Notes: generated from the letters alone by a model not told the origin. A stretch of DNA of 64,000 bases from Chamaecyparis obtusa (GCA_027943335.1 BSBK01001581.1:819001-883000), one strand, 5' to 3'. Positions 26,501 to 39,053 are shown, counted from the stretch's first letter. Program-made: numbers and translations.

Positions 26501-26911
26501 CGGCCAGGGCAGATTCGACACTTTGTATAGGGGTTGCAATTTTTATCTAGACTTGGGCCTTTGATCTTCGAGCTTGGTTTTTGAAACTTGGCTTTTCCTC
26601 TCCTTATCAAATATTGGAAGCTCATTGAGGTAGGGATTTGATTATGGCATTTACTAGATCCTCACTATTTTATTATGAGCTAGGGCATCATGTAATGTTT
26701 ATTTTCTATTACCATTGTTTTACATGGCATATGCCCTTGGATCGTGCTCTTTATATTACCACTATTATTACTTTCTTGGAGTATCATTGATTACCCATGA
26801 GCTAGGGCATCTATTTATACGAGCTAGATCACATGATAACCAATATGAATAGACACAACTGGCATCATTTCATTATTTTACACAATGATATGAATAACCA
26901 CTAGTTAGTGG
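26501..26911. other. CACTA interior left of element A, no gene seen
   Basis: AT-rich, with GAGCTAGGGCATC twice (about 26680 and 26810). No coding similarity recognised. It ends in AGTGG (26907-26911), the left copy of the element A target duplication, inside the palindrome ATAACCACT-AGTT-AGTGGTTAT that existed before insertion. Confidence 0.6.
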
Positions 26912-28172
26912 TGTGTGTGTGAATTTTGTACCTAGCTGTAGACACAACACTTCAGTAAAACATTAGAGGTTAGCTAAAAACCAAAATCATGCAATGAAAT
27001 GGAAACTAAACTAACTAGGTGATTTATTGCCTTCTAGTAGGTGCGAGTATGATACTCTCAGATCAGATCGAGACCAGTGACAATGCAACACCTAAACAAA
27101 GGATTTGAATGCAAGATATGAAAGATTATGAATGCAAATTAATCTATATTTTTGTATTTTCTATGCAATAAGATGAAGGAAACTGATATGAATCTATTTT
27201 ATATGAAAAACTGATATGATATGCAATTAATCTAAGAATTGATATACTAAATGATATGAATGCTCAAAAACAATGAAAATCTCACAACAACTTTGATTCG
27301 CAAAGATAGATTCCTCGATCACCAATTCGCTAGTTTGAGGATGCAATTTCATAGATCCTTTTAGAAGAGCTGAAGCCTTGATTTTATAGAAATCCAAGGC
27401 TTGAGGATGCATTGAGAAAAGCCATAAATCACTCTTGATAAACTCAGGTTGATTTTTGAGTTATCAGGAAATCATAAATAATTAACTCACAAAATCATGC
27501 AAAAGCATGTAAGAACAACTTTTTAACTCAAATCAGAAGTTTAGATCAGCTTTGAACTCAAAATAAAGTGTTGAGTTTCCAAAAGTTAACAACTTGCATT
27601 GATTTCCTGATTTTGAGTTTAACTGCTCTTTGAATGTGCACAATTAATTATGAATTAATTAAATAAATAAAGTGATTTATCCTCAACTTAACTAATTTTT
27701 GAATTAAAACAATTGATTTATGGGTTAATCAATTATTAAATCAAACTTTATTAAAAAACTATATTATTAAAAATTGACAATTGACATGAATTAATTAAAT
27801 AGGAATTTAATCAATTAGTCATTAGATTTTTGATTTTATTGTCAAAATTAAATAATACAATTTAGGAATAATTTAATTAAATTCAATTAAATAATTAAGT
27901 GGCAGTATTAAATCTAATTAATTAAATATTCAGAATATTCAATTAATCAAACTTTAGGATAAATAAGATTTATTGCCAAATAATTATTAAATTAAAGATA
28001 ATTAGATAAATAGGAATATCACTAAGAATATTCCCCGATGTAGAATTTAGGATAATCAATTAGGATTCGATAATGTGCAGATGTGCCTTAGGTTAGGACT
28101 TTGATGTTAATTTCGTTCGAATTGTTGATGTAGGAGGTTAATGAACCTATAGCCCATTTTTGGGGTATTACA
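26912..28172 (-). repeat. 3' LTR of element A (element reads on the minus strand)
   Basis: Plus-strand start TGTGTGTGTGAATTTTG and end TTTTTGGGGTATTACA. Collinear with 43443-44699 with few differences (for example ACTAGGTGATTTATTG against ACCAGGTGATTTACTG). A minus-strand TATA box (CTATAAAAT) lies at 27381-27388. Confidence 0.93.
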
Positions 28173-28186
28173 TTTTGCCCCTCTTT
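28173..28186 (-). promoter_or_regulatory. Polypurine tract of element A
   Basis: On the minus strand AAAGAGGGGCAAAA directly precedes the TGTAATACC start of the 3' LTR, in the position of the plus-strand primer. Confidence 0.75.
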
Positions 28187-29847
28187 GAATTGTTGTGCGA
28201 AGCGCAGTGGTTCAAAGAATAGTCTGTGTATGATATAGATGTATGAGACTGATTTGAAGGATTAACTGATTTCGAGACAGAAACTGATTGAAAGATTTAA
28301 AGATTCAATATTTAAGATTTAGGTCCTGAGTGACCAAAGATAATGTCAACTACAACAACAATGAACTAGTGATTACAAAAAAGTGCCAAAACACCTGATT
28401 CTGAACCTTATGATTGCGAAGAAGTGAGTGATCGATTCCAGACCTAATGTCCTTGTATGAATCATATTGGTATCACATCCTGAACCCATCAGTTACAAAG
28501 AACCAAGGAAATAACATTAATGAACCATTGGTTACAAAAAGCTGATACAGTTTACAAGATAGATTAGGATACCGGATTGATATGGATCTTGATGAATCTG
28601 ATATGCCCCAAGCAATGATAGATTTTCCCCAAGCGACGAGGACTTTTGATGAACCAACAACTAGACATGGTTGTTGTCTTGATTACTGAGAAAACATTGA
28701 TTATAGATTTAGATTTCTAGACTTGAATGATGTGCAATACCATGCCCCCTTCGGGATGAAAATTGAAATCTAACAAGAAGCATGTTAATTGATTTGAGAA
28801 GTGGTTGTACACATTCGGGAATGCATTCTGCATCATTTTTAGGTCCTAGAGACCAAGTTTGACTAGGTTTGACCATAAGTTGACCATGGTTGACCAAGTT
28901 GAAATTTTGATAGGTTGATGTAAGATAATCAGTTAAGTTGAATACTGGATTTCTATGATGATTGAAGGTTGATTATGCAAGCAGTAAGACATCCTGGGTC
29001 TGAAAATTTTAAATCATGATTTTGACATAGTAAATAATCTCATATTTCAATTTTGATCTCGAAAATGGGTTCAGAACATCGAAATTAGCGAGGGGTGCAA
29101 TTTTCATGAAAAATGGAGCACTTTTGAAAATTAGGTCAAAAGCTATATAAAGGCCAAAAGGGTCATTTTCAAATCATTTTCACCGTTGACTTTTGAAAAC
29201 CTTGTGGAGCCCTCTGAGTGAGAAAATGGTAGAAATGAAGGTACCTGTGTCTTCTCACCATTTTGAGCATAGCTAGAGGCATCAGAGACCTCGACAGTAT
29301 GGACATCCAGTAGGTGGACCTCTTTGCTTCTCTGAAAAGTCAATTTTTCTTTGTTTATAGCATTTTTAGCATTTGTTTTGTACATTTTCAAATTTTAATT
29401 TTTGCATGCATGGAAACTCATACGAGTGTCTATCTGGACTCATATGACTTTTCACCTCTAGGTAGATTGTCATTTCATTAACCCCCAAGACTCATAGGAG
29501 AGGGACCCAAGAGTCGTACGACATTTCATCGGGTCCCTCCTAACTCATATGAGGAGGTATACAGTGTTGTATCATCATGCTTTGTCGTATGGCAACTAGT
29601 GAAAACTTGTACGAGTTTTTCTACTATTTTGCTTTGTTGTTTGAAAAATAATGAAACCAAAACTCATTTCTAGGGCAAAATTTTGAATTTTCTGAACTCT
29701 AAGCTTGATTACTGAGTCTTTGATCTACCTTCTGAAATAGCAAACTGTTCCATTCCTGTATGTGGAGCCTATTTTTCAACCAAAATATTGATAGGGTTCC
29801 TTGTTTTTGTGCTATGTAGGTCATATATCCTAATGTTCACATACATA
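28187..29847. other. 3' region of element A, leader side of the antisense gene
   Basis: No coding region recognised. It includes GACC/GGTC-rich sequence around 28870-28920 and, at 29410-29640, a cluster of ACTCATACGAG / GTCGTACGAC-like motifs that reappears in the 5' leader. A plus-strand TATA-like box is at 29144. Confidence 0.6.
29142..29152 (+). promoter_or_regulatory. TATA-like box upstream of the antisense PMD gene
   Basis: GCTATATAAAGGCC on the plus strand, about 0.7 kb before the first PMD codons and reading toward them. A promoter here would transcribe antisense to the retroelement pol. Function is inferred from sequence and position only. Confidence 0.45.
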
Positions 29848-31728
29848 TCTCACATCTAGCCACTCAGAGACTTTGCGTCTCCTTGCCTGATTTGATGAGA
29901 GTACATCTTGCTTCATGCGGTTTTGAGTATCTGATCGGTTTACCTGAGATTAGGGTAAACCATGGACTTTTGACTGCCTTGATAGAGAGATTCCATTCAG
30001 AGACATAGACATTTCATCTTCCCACTGGAGAGCTCACTATGAATCCAGAGGATGTGTACAGGATTCTTTGTATTCCCTTCCATAGTAGTTAGCGTCCATC
30101 TTATGTGAGTTCGGGGAACTCTGGATTATTAGCCTTTAGACATCTCTTTGGAGATGAAACTCAGTTGACTGGGTCTATTTCATGGGAGACCCTAGTACAA
30201 CGTTATGGATAGTCTCACAGACTAGAGTGTATTATTGCTAGGATGGTCGGTGGTATCATCATGTCTGACCATCAGCATAATGGTTTTTTGATGGGCTGGG
30301 CCCCGATGGTTGTACATCTGATGGCGACTCCATCTGAGTTAGCCTGGGGTCAGTGTCTTTTGGCCCACATGCTCTCTAAGATGCATGAGGTAGTGTATCA
30401 GGAGAGCAAGACATTTGCTATTGGTGCTCTTGTTTTACAGATCTGGGCATGGGAGCATATCCCTATTTTGAGACCGGTGTGTCAGTCACAAAGGCAGGTA
30501 CAGGATCTTGTGATATATATTTATGCTGGATATGTCATACAGGGGTGCATGGGCCATGTAGAGTATTGGAGACGTTGTCTTGATGACATGACCTTTGTAT
30601 GATGGAGGCCCTATTTAGAGATTGAGCCTTGGCCTACTGCATGAGAGTAGTTTAGTTTCTTCTTTCAAAGCTGGGTGTTGATAGGATGATCATCCTCTAT
30701 ACTGGAGAGATTTCTTATAACTAGGTTGTGGCAATAGTATGGATGAGTGTAGGATGCACCGCAAGATTATGCCACATATGCTCGGATAGCTTGTGAACTC
30801 AGACTTGGATGGACCCTGAGGCTTTCTTATGCCTTGTGTTCATAGGAGTATAGTGCTATCATTGGTAGAGATTGGGAGTATAGACCACAGGTTGCAGATG
30901 CTGGAGTTATAGATGGGTTTATTGCATGGCTTGCTGATCATCCTGTGTACATATTTTCTGACCCTACAGAGTTGATACCCTCCATGGAGGAGGTGATGGA
31001 TGTCACAGGTGATCTAATGAGATAGGGTCCTAGACCCACATAGATTCTAATTGTACACCCCACACCTCCGAGACTGAGAGCGATGGCTCCTCCACAAAGA
31101 CCATCAGGATAGATGAGGCCCCCTCATCCCACTAGTTCCACAATAGGTAGATCTACAGGTGCACAGAGATGGACTAGGGGAGAGGGTGGTACTTTAGGTA
31201 GTGTTGGTACTACCGAGGAGGTACTTTCAACTGAGAAAGTTGTAGGTGGTGATACTAATCCCATATAGGAGGATACCAATTTTGATTTGGGTGCAAAGGT
31301 TAGACATCGTAAGGCACAGAGAGCAGAGACTATAGAGCAGCCTGATGAGGATATTGACATGCCTACGGTAGATGGTGATCCTAGTGTTCCATTGTCTACA
31401 TAGGAGATCGTGAGGAGGCTCAGATTATAGGTCTGAGACCTAAAGGTGCATAGTGCTTGTTGGGAGGAGAGATATCTAGAGGCAGATAGACAATACACTG
31501 AGCTTTGTGGTGAGGTTCAGAGATTACAAGTAGAGGTTATCCATCAGACCTCCAGATCTGCTTACTATGTTTCTACATATTACACAGTGGTTCCACTTGC
31601 TTAGAGAGTTCCTTTGTACTCTCAATACATGATAGCATTAGAGGGAGTGAGAGCACCTAGGGCCGAGGCAGTACCAAATGCACCACCACCACCTCCACCA
31701 GATAGAGAGGATCAGGCTGGTAGCTGAT
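29848..31728 (+). pseudogene. Antisense plant-mobile-domain (PMD, MAIN-like) gene inside element A
   Basis: One plus-strand frame reads, in order, LPDLMRVHLASCGFEYLIGL, LLTALIERFHSE, TFHLPTGELTMNPEDVYRIL, RMVGGIIMSDHQHNG, AWGQCLLAHMLSKMHEVVY and LVLQIWAWEHIPILRP. These are hallmarks of the aminotransferase-like plant mobile domain found in MAIN/MAIL proteins and in transposons. After 30600 the same frame continues with stops (EYRPQVADAG, IPSMEEVMDVTGDL) to a low-complexity tail ending about 31728. I count more than ten in-frame stops, mostly TAG. The longest uninterrupted piece is 30243-30602. Domain identity is confident; the exact start and any introns are not. It lies antisense to pol between integrase and 3' LTR. 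Confidence 0.8.
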
Positions 31729-33728
31729 CTATCATGATACTCTGATATTTTTGTTGCTCTTTTGATATTGATACTATTCTGATAGCTCACATGAGCTCAT
31801 TCTTTCGTACATTGTGCCAGTAGTGCACCCCTAACTATTTCAAGTTTCATGATATATATATGAGATCAAGACTTTTGGTTGTGACTTCATTTGTACTTGT
31901 CATGTTTTTTATGTATGATGATATCATGTGATGTAAATGCTATGAGTAGAGTAGAATGTATGTATGGATTCACGCAATGCAATGATTTTCTTTCATATGT
32001 ATGAATTTTATGCAATTGTACTTGATTATGGAAAGTGTATGTATAGAAATGTATGTAATGCAATAGATGGAATGAATGATTATGAATATGTAATGAAAAT
32101 GAAATGATACACATGATTTTTTTTGTGGGTATTGACGAAGACAAGTACTCAGTCTTATGTCAAAAAGGATGTGTAACCCAAGATTGTGACTACTTGCGTT
32201 TCTATGAGAAAACCTTCATATGAGATTCAACTCTTCATGTATAAGTTTAAGTATAGTTTTAGAAGGATTGTTTAAAGATTGTCAAGCAGTTTGTGAGATT
32301 ATGCAATCATGCAAAGTGTAAAATGACATGCAAAATGAAATGCAACCTAAGACCTAGGACCTAGTCACTGATCATGTGTTGATCATTTGTCATCATTGAG
32401 TTTTAGATAACTGGATAAATCAATACAATACCCACTAGTTATGAAACCATGGACATATGCATATCAATTTTTATGCACAAGAATCAATACAACACCCACT
32501 AGTTAGATAACCATGGACATATGAATATTGATTTTATTTTTGGAATGTCAGATTAGATATAAGCATCAAGGCATAAACGCCAGGATGACCTAAATATCAT
32601 GTCCATTTTGATATAACAATTTGTATAAGCATCAAAACATAAATGTCGTGATGACCAGAATATGCCTTGCATGAAACAAACATATCAAGCAGTGAAGAGA
32701 TCATTCTAAGTCTAGTGTGAATTACCCATAGTGACCCTTTATCATTCACATCCTTAGGTAAGATCACGTTTCATAGTAGGAGAAAGAATTCACTCAAAAA
32801 GACAATAGTTAGATCAAACTTCCTTGAATTTTCTGGGTATCAATGGTCGAGGTACTCATGGCCATCCAATTCAAGATAGAGGCTCTTACAGACGGACACC
32901 ATTTCAACCCAAAATTTCTAAAGTTGTTAGATTTTCACATACAAGTAGAAAACAAATAAAAGATTATGTCCCCAGTCATCACTCTCTAAATCCAATAAAG
33001 GACATCATCGAAGAGCTCAAAAGGACACAATATGAAAAAATCTCAATGTGAATCAATAAGCATACAAGGAGATAAAAGCATGGAAAAGCATAGATTGTTT
33101 TCAATTTGTGTTGATGTTTGATTGTGTTGTTGTAGATGCAAAATCCTTTCTGGAGAGGAGACAAACTGACTAACTCGGATGAGGCTTCAAACGACCTTGA
33201 CTAGGTATGATACGTCTAAGATACATTAGAGGCCATAGGATATGACTTTGATTGCCCCCAAGTTTGAACATTGATAGGATACAGATGCTTGAGTTGATTG
33301 GTCTACATATTGAATTTATTGAAACAAGGATATATACAGACTAAAGCAGACTAAAAGCTAGGAAAGACCAAGATTGCATTGATAGATGGAGCGATTTTGA
33401 ACAAGTGGCCCCTATTTTTTGGGTTTTCACCATCTTGGTAGAGATTCTATTTTTGCTACCAAGGCGCCTGTTTCCAGGTTTTCACCAAGGCACTTTTTTT
33501 TTTTTCATTTTTTTGGATTTTTCATTTTTCTGATTTTTTTCATATTTTTGGTATTTTTAAAATTTTTTTTGCGAATCATCAAGGTGCCTATTGCTAGGTT
33601 TTCACCAAGATGTTCATTTTTTCAGGACTATTTCAGATTTTTATAATTTTTTCAGGACATTTTACCATAGATTGAATGCCTTAGGCATAGAATTTCTTCA
33701 GATGGAGAATGTTGATTGGTTCTCAGAG
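31729..33728. repeat. Repeat-rich 3' region of element A between PMD gene and integrase
   Basis: No gene seen. It contains an imperfect 64-bp duplication (CAATACAATACCCACTAGTT at 32421 and CAATACAACACCCACTAGTT at 32485), a second pair about 66 bp apart (AAGCATCAAGGCATAAACG at 32561 and AAGCATCAAAACATAAATG at 32627), and at 33430-33640 repeated AGGTTTTCACCAAG units set in T-rich sequence. A variable, tandem-repeat-bearing 3' region is typical of Ogre/Tat elements. Confidence 0.6.
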
Positions 33729-34800
33729 CTATTCTCCTTTAGTCATTGAGAGTTGATAGGCTCCAAAGCCAAAATTAGCAGTGATAACAAAGGGTCCCAG
33801 CCAGTTGGGTTCAAACTTCCCCTCGCGCTCTCTATGTGATTGATTTTTAGGATTCTCTCTCAAGACTAGATCACCAACCTGAAATTCTCTGTCTAACTTT
33901 CTTGTTGTAACCTCTAGACATTCTCTTTTGATACACTCTAAGATCATACACTGCTTGTATGTGCTCATCTAGTAGTTCAAGTTCTTGCAACCTAGACACT
34001 CTATAGTCATCATCAGTTACTAGACTATGCATTCTTATTCTTAGTGATGGGATTTCAACCTCAATAGGTAGTACCGCTTCAGACCCATAAACTAAAGCGA
34101 AAGGTGTAGCCCTAGTGGGCATTTTGATACTTGTTCTGTAGGCCCAGAGAGATGGATTGATCATGAGATGCCAGTCTCTTCCTATCTTATTAACTGTATG
34201 GTGCAAGATTTTCAATAGATTCTTGTTAGAAGCCTCTGCTTGTCCATTCCCTTGAGGCTAGTAGATAGAAGACCAATGTTGTGTAATCTTGAATTTGGCA
34301 CATAGATCATCTAAGTCTTTATTCTTGAATTGTCCACCATTATCTATGACTATGGAATGAGGGATCCCATATTTGCATATGATATAGTTCAAGATGAACA
34401 TAGATATTTGTTTCCCAGCTGCTTGTGTTAAGGGGACTGCTTCTACCCATTTTGTGAAATAATCTATAGCTGTGATTATATGGGTATGTCCATTAGAAGA
34501 ATAAGGATGTATGTATCCTATAAGATCAAATGTCCATTGATGAAAAGGCCATTGTGTAGTGAAGGGGATTAGATCTCTCCCTGGGGCATGAATTAAGTTG
34601 CCATGCACTTGAAACTTTTGACAGTTCTTAGCAAATTTGATAGACTCTTTCTCCATTTCAGGCCAATAGTACCCAGCCCTAAAACATTTTCAAGCTAGTG
34701 TTAAACCATTTGAGTGTGACCCACAAATACCATCATGGACTTCCTCTAACACACTTTGAGACTCTTCTCATTCTAAACATCTAAGTAGCGTACCATCTAG
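33729..34800 (-). pseudogene. Integrase domain of element A
   Basis: Read from 34800 leftward: a zinc-binding region (VHDGICGSHSNG) with stops, then the catalytic core with the first Asp in WTFDLIG, FTKWVEAVPLTQAAG, the second Asp in IDNGGQFKN, and the Glu in PQGNGQAEASN just after an in-frame TAG at about 34258. The C-terminal part (33871-34215 and the overlapping frame 33729-33968) has LWAYRTSIKMPTRATPFALV, a frameshift, then FEPNWLGPFVI (GPY/F-type module). The D-D-E triad is recognisable. No chromodomain was seen, as expected for the Tat clade. Confidence 0.85.
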
Positions 34801-35040
34801 ACCTCATTTGTACAGATCGTGACCAATGATGACATATCAGGAGGCATTTCAGATAAGGTATCTCTTTTCATGATGGTTGAAGGTATTGGGAATGATTTGG
34901 TATTTGAGATAGAAGAATAGGTTTTTATAACAAGAGGAATCATGACCCAAAATAGTGTAGATCATATGGGTATCAGGGGAGTCATATGCAGGATAAGATA
35001 GTGCTTCCATCAGGAACTCATAGCATAGCTCATGTTCAGG

Positions 35041-35500
35041 CTACTGCAATAAAGTAGATAGTGTTGCCATTGCATTGACAACCTTATTCTTTGTTCTAGG
35101 TATTTGATCAAATGTGATAGATATAAAATATTTATTTAGACCATCTACCATTCTCTTGTATGGAATGAGCTTTTCATCCTTTGTTTGGTACACATCATTG
35201 ACTTGATTTAAGATTGGCACCAAAAATGTAATTTTGTTACCCTCCACTCAATTTCTATTTTCATACCATTCAAAAGGGCTTCATATTCAGTAATATTGTT
35301 TGTACAAGGAAATTTGATTCTAAATGCCTTAGGAATGGAGTATCCTTGAGGAGTGATAAATAAGATGCCTACTCCAGATCCATTCTGTGTATAGGAGCCA
35401 TCAAAGAACAGTTTCCATTCTCTATAAGAAATATTCATGATAGAGGAATCTGGAAATTCCATTTGCATAGGAGTATCATCAAACAAAGGTGCATTTGCTA
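35041..35500 (-). pseudogene. Second (archaeal-type) RNase H of element A
   Basis: WKLFFDGSYTQNGSGVGILF carries the first catalytic Asp, TNNITEYEALLNGM the Glu, and after a frameshift near 35230 the domain continues QVNDVYQTKDEKLIPYK to FDQIPRTKNKVVNAMATLST. The tail FDQIPR..N..(A/D)A is typical of the additional RNase H of Tat-clade Gypsy elements, and it lies between the original RNase H and the integrase. The third catalytic Asp region (usually GDS) is damaged by the frameshift (HFWCQS). Confidence 0.8.
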
Positions 35501-36929
35501 ATTGATCAGCAATTACCTGTCCTTTGATAGCTTTTCTTTCAACATATTCAATGTCAAATTCACTTAAGAGCATGACCCATTTGGCTAATCTACCCGTGAG
35601 GGCAGCTTTGCTTAGCAAGTACTTTAGTGGATCTATCTTAGCTACCAATTGAGTGGTATGAGCTAACATGTAGTGTCTTAGTTTCTATGATGCAAAGATC
35701 ATAGCTAGACAAGCCTTTTCAATCATAGAATAGTTCTTTTTGTATGCCACCAATGTTCTACTGATATAGTATATAGCTCTTTCCTTTTTATTCTCATCAT
35801 GTTGTGCAAGCAATGCCCCCAGTGATGTATTTGTTGCAGAGACATATAAGATCAATGGATTCCCTTGAATAGGAGGCATCAAGATGGGAGGATTTGATAG
35901 ATACTTCTTGATATGATCAAAATTCTTTTCACATTCCTCGCTCCATGCAAATGTCACAGCTTTATGTAATGTCTTTGTAAAAGGTTGTGATATGTCTACT
36001 AGCTGAGATATGAAGCGTCTGATAGATTGAACTCTCCCTTGTAATGTTCTCATTTGACTGATGTTCTTAGGAGGTTGCATCTCCATGATAGCTTTAAATT
36101 TAGCTGGATCTACTTCAATTCCTTTCTTTGAAACTATGTATCCTAAGAGTTTTCTGGAAGTGACACCAAAAGCACACTTCTTAGGATTTAGTCTGAGACT
36201 TAATTTTTCCATTTTGTCTAGTATCTTGCTCAAGTCATTTAGATGTTTAACTCTAATCATAGATTTTGCTAAAGTATCATCAACATAATCATCCATAGTC
36301 CTATGCATCATGTCATGGAAAATATATGTCATAGCTCTTTGATATGTAGCACCAACATTCTTAAGCCCAAATGGCATGACATTCCAATAGAAGGTACCCC
36401 ATGCACATGTAAAAGCAATTTTCTCTTGATCTTCTGCAGCAATTTTTATTTGATTATATCTAGAAAAACCATCCATTAAAGAATACATCTCAAAGCCCGC
36501 AGTCATGTCCACTATCATATCAATGTTAGGTAATGGAAAATAATCCTTAGGGCATGCTTTGTTTACATCTCTAAAATTTGTGTATACTCTTATTGATTTA
36601 TCTGGTTTAGAAATAGGTACAATATTATAGATCCATTCTACATAATCAATAACTTGGATAAATCCGACTTTTAGGAGCTTCTCTAATTCAGCTTTTACCA
36701 AGAGTGCAACATGTGGATGCATCTTTCTCAATTTTTGCTTAATGGGTTTAACGTTTGGAGCTATAGATAAATGGTGCATTATAAGATCAGGATCCAATCC
36801 TGGCATATCTGAATATTTCCATGCACAGTTGATCTTTTTCTCTGTTAAGAATGTTGTAAATTTTTTTTTCTCTTCTTCTGATAAGGATTGTGCTACATGG
36901 ATCAACTGTGGTTCTTCTACTGTTCCCAA
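35501..36929 (-). pseudogene. Reverse transcriptase and original RNase H of element A
   Basis: The long frame 36929-35685 holds nearly the whole RT: FRDVNKACPKDYFPLPNID, LMDGFSRYNQI, AFTCAWGTFYWNVMPFGLKN, DDYVDDTLAKS (YVDD active site), LRLNPKKCAFGV and GKLLGY-like SRKLLGYIVS. The connected RNase H follows (ILYVSATNTSLGALL, ISRTLVAYKKNYSMIEK), where the usual first catalytic Asp is replaced in YVSATN. A stop at about 35685 splits it from DIEYVERKAIKGQVIADQLA (35560-35500). The original RNase H therefore looks catalytically degenerate, as is general in this clade. Confidence 0.88.
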
Positions 36930-38420
36930 ATTGATAGATTGAGTGGGCTCAATTAGAACTGGATATCTATCCTATAAATGACTCAGAAGGACATCAAATA
37001 TCTCATCCTTAGGCACCTCAGAGAGGTTTTCACCTTCAGATACATCTTTTATTTTTACTTTTGTAGGTTTTGAGACTACCACAAAGTGGTTTTCACCCTC
37101 AGAACTCCTTTTCTTTTTATTCTTATTCTTATTTTTCTGACTAAGATACTTGATGTCTGACTCCATCATGCTAACACTCGGTTCACTGATGGAAGTCCTC
37201 ATAGGCTCAACTGCATTTAGGTAACAAGCAAGGGCATAGTCATTGGAAAAGGTATAAATACCTTGGTTCAAGTTGGTAGACGTTATGTCAAGAAGGTTAG
37301 GGTGTTGGATAGTCAAAGTGGTGAAAGATTGGGAAAGAGTGTTTATGGATATGGATCTGTCATCATTGTTCCTAACCTGATGCTCAAGTTCAAAGGTGAT
37401 ATTACAACTTAAGACATTCAATTCATGAATAGGCTCAATGTCATTGTGAAAGTCCACTTCAACCATCGGTGGATCAGACTCGATAAGTTCATCATTTCAC
37501 TCTAGACTTACATTGGGTGTAGGTGCATATTGGTGAATAACATCAACATGCTTTTCTGTAATAAGTTCATCTGGTTCTAGAATGACTCCCCATTCATAGT
37601 CATTTGATTCATCTTCTATTTCTTCATCTAGACCTCTAGGAAATCTAAGAACATGAGTAAAGTCAGGATGAATACCCCAAGAAGGGTTTCCCTCAGATTC
37701 TGATTTGAATTCATACTCATGGGAATCTATCTCAGAATAACTACCACCTTCCTCCTTGTCTATTTAATTACCTTCGAGATTAGCTGGTTCTTGTGGTGCA
37801 ATGATCTCTTGCTCTATAGTAGGTTCTTGTGTTTCTACTACATTAATTCTTTTTATTGGATCATCTTTAGCTTCAAGGAGGTCTTTTATTTCTTTAGGCA
37901 AACGCTCATAAGGAATGAGCTCATCAGCAGTGTCTGAATCATCACCATCATATTGTTTAGTTATTTCCCCCTTTAGTTGATTTGCTACAGAAGGCTCAAC
38001 CTATTCTAAAACAGGTGGGGAGTTCTTGCTAAGACAGAAAGGTTTCTTCCTATATCCTAGACCTATTGTATTCTTGTTTTCTCAGCCACGTTGATCAAGA
38101 GGTGATAGAAGACCTTTACCCTATAGTCCTAGAGGTCCTTTTCCTTTATACCCCATCTTTGTGATCAATTTATCCCCTAGGCCATATGACTTAGAAGGGA
38201 TATTTGGTATTTTAGCATCACATTTTTGGACAACTTGAGATGTAGGTTCATCCTTGTATAGCCATGTGAGCACAACTTCATCCTCTTCAAAATCCTATTG
38301 AGATACTTGTTCTACAACAAAATTTCCTTTATATGCCTCAAGAGGTTCTTTAGACTCTGTTTTAGATTGTTTCAGAGTTTGCCCATAAGACTTAAGAGAG
38401 ATAGGGAGAGATATCAAAGA
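36930..38420 (-). pseudogene. Linker between protease and reverse transcriptase, element A
   Basis: A frame of 164 codons (37466-36972) plus upstream broken frame (37700-37470, reading RFPRGLDEEIEDESNDYEWG and NVSLE) precedes RT. It is rich in Asp, Glu, Asn and Lys with a KNKNKNKKKR basic run. No domain is recognised. Similar acidic spacers are common in Tat polyproteins. Confidence 0.6.
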
Positions 38421-38990
38421 TTAGATTGGCTCTATAGTATATTCTCCCATACCATTTTCTTTGATCTTAACCTCTTTAGAAATGTCTTCCATCTTAGATG
38501 TTGAAGCAACGTCTAGCTTCTTAGTGGAAGATTCTCTATTATTGGGAACAAGTTTATCAACACTCTCTTTCAAGGTATTGCAAGTTGTATACAGATCAGC
38601 TGGAATCATCACCTCGACTCCTTCATAAGGAAATTTCAAACACTGATGGAATGTAGAGGGAATGGCTTTCATGTCATGTATCTAGGGTCTTTCTAGGAGG
38701 ATATTGTAAGCCAAAGGTAGATCAAGAACTTGACATATAGTATCTCTGATGACAGGACCTGCTCTGATAGGTAGGACAATAGTTACTTTAGAAGATCTTT
38801 CTTGCTCATCATAGGCTTTGATGGTTATCTTCTTCCTAGGATCAATGGCCATTTTTGAAAATCTCAATTGTGTAATTAAGTTGAAAGAACAAATGTTTAG
38901 GCAAGCGCCTCCATCTATCAACACATGTTTGACATGATGGTTTTGGATCAAGACTTCAATATGCAAGGGCTGGTTATGCGGATGACTCAA
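38421..38990 (-). pseudogene. Aspartic protease of element A
   Basis: VLIDGGACLNICSFNLI is the active-site loop (D-G-G-A where Gypsy proteases usually have D-S/T-G or D-x-G-S). ICQVLDLPLAYNILLERP is the C-terminal flap/ILGRP-like motif, followed after a TAG (about 38682) by FHQCLKFPYEGVEV, the usual Tat continuation. The unusual Ala may be decay. Confidence 0.75.
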
Positions 38991-39053
38991 GGAGTTATCA
39001 TTTTCCTTTGAAAAGGAAATATACTATGGAGATGTAAGATGACCAACCATAGT

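Noticed and set aside
30243..30602. Independent 119-codon gene
   Set aside because: It is the longest surviving piece of the larger PMD frame that continues in the same frame on both sides.
33419..33646. 75-codon Phe-rich plus-strand frame
   Set aside because: Translation of T-rich low-complexity repeats in the element A 3' region.
36061..36942. Plus-strand frames opposite the element A RT
   Set aside because: Antisense shadows of a well-identified reverse transcriptase.
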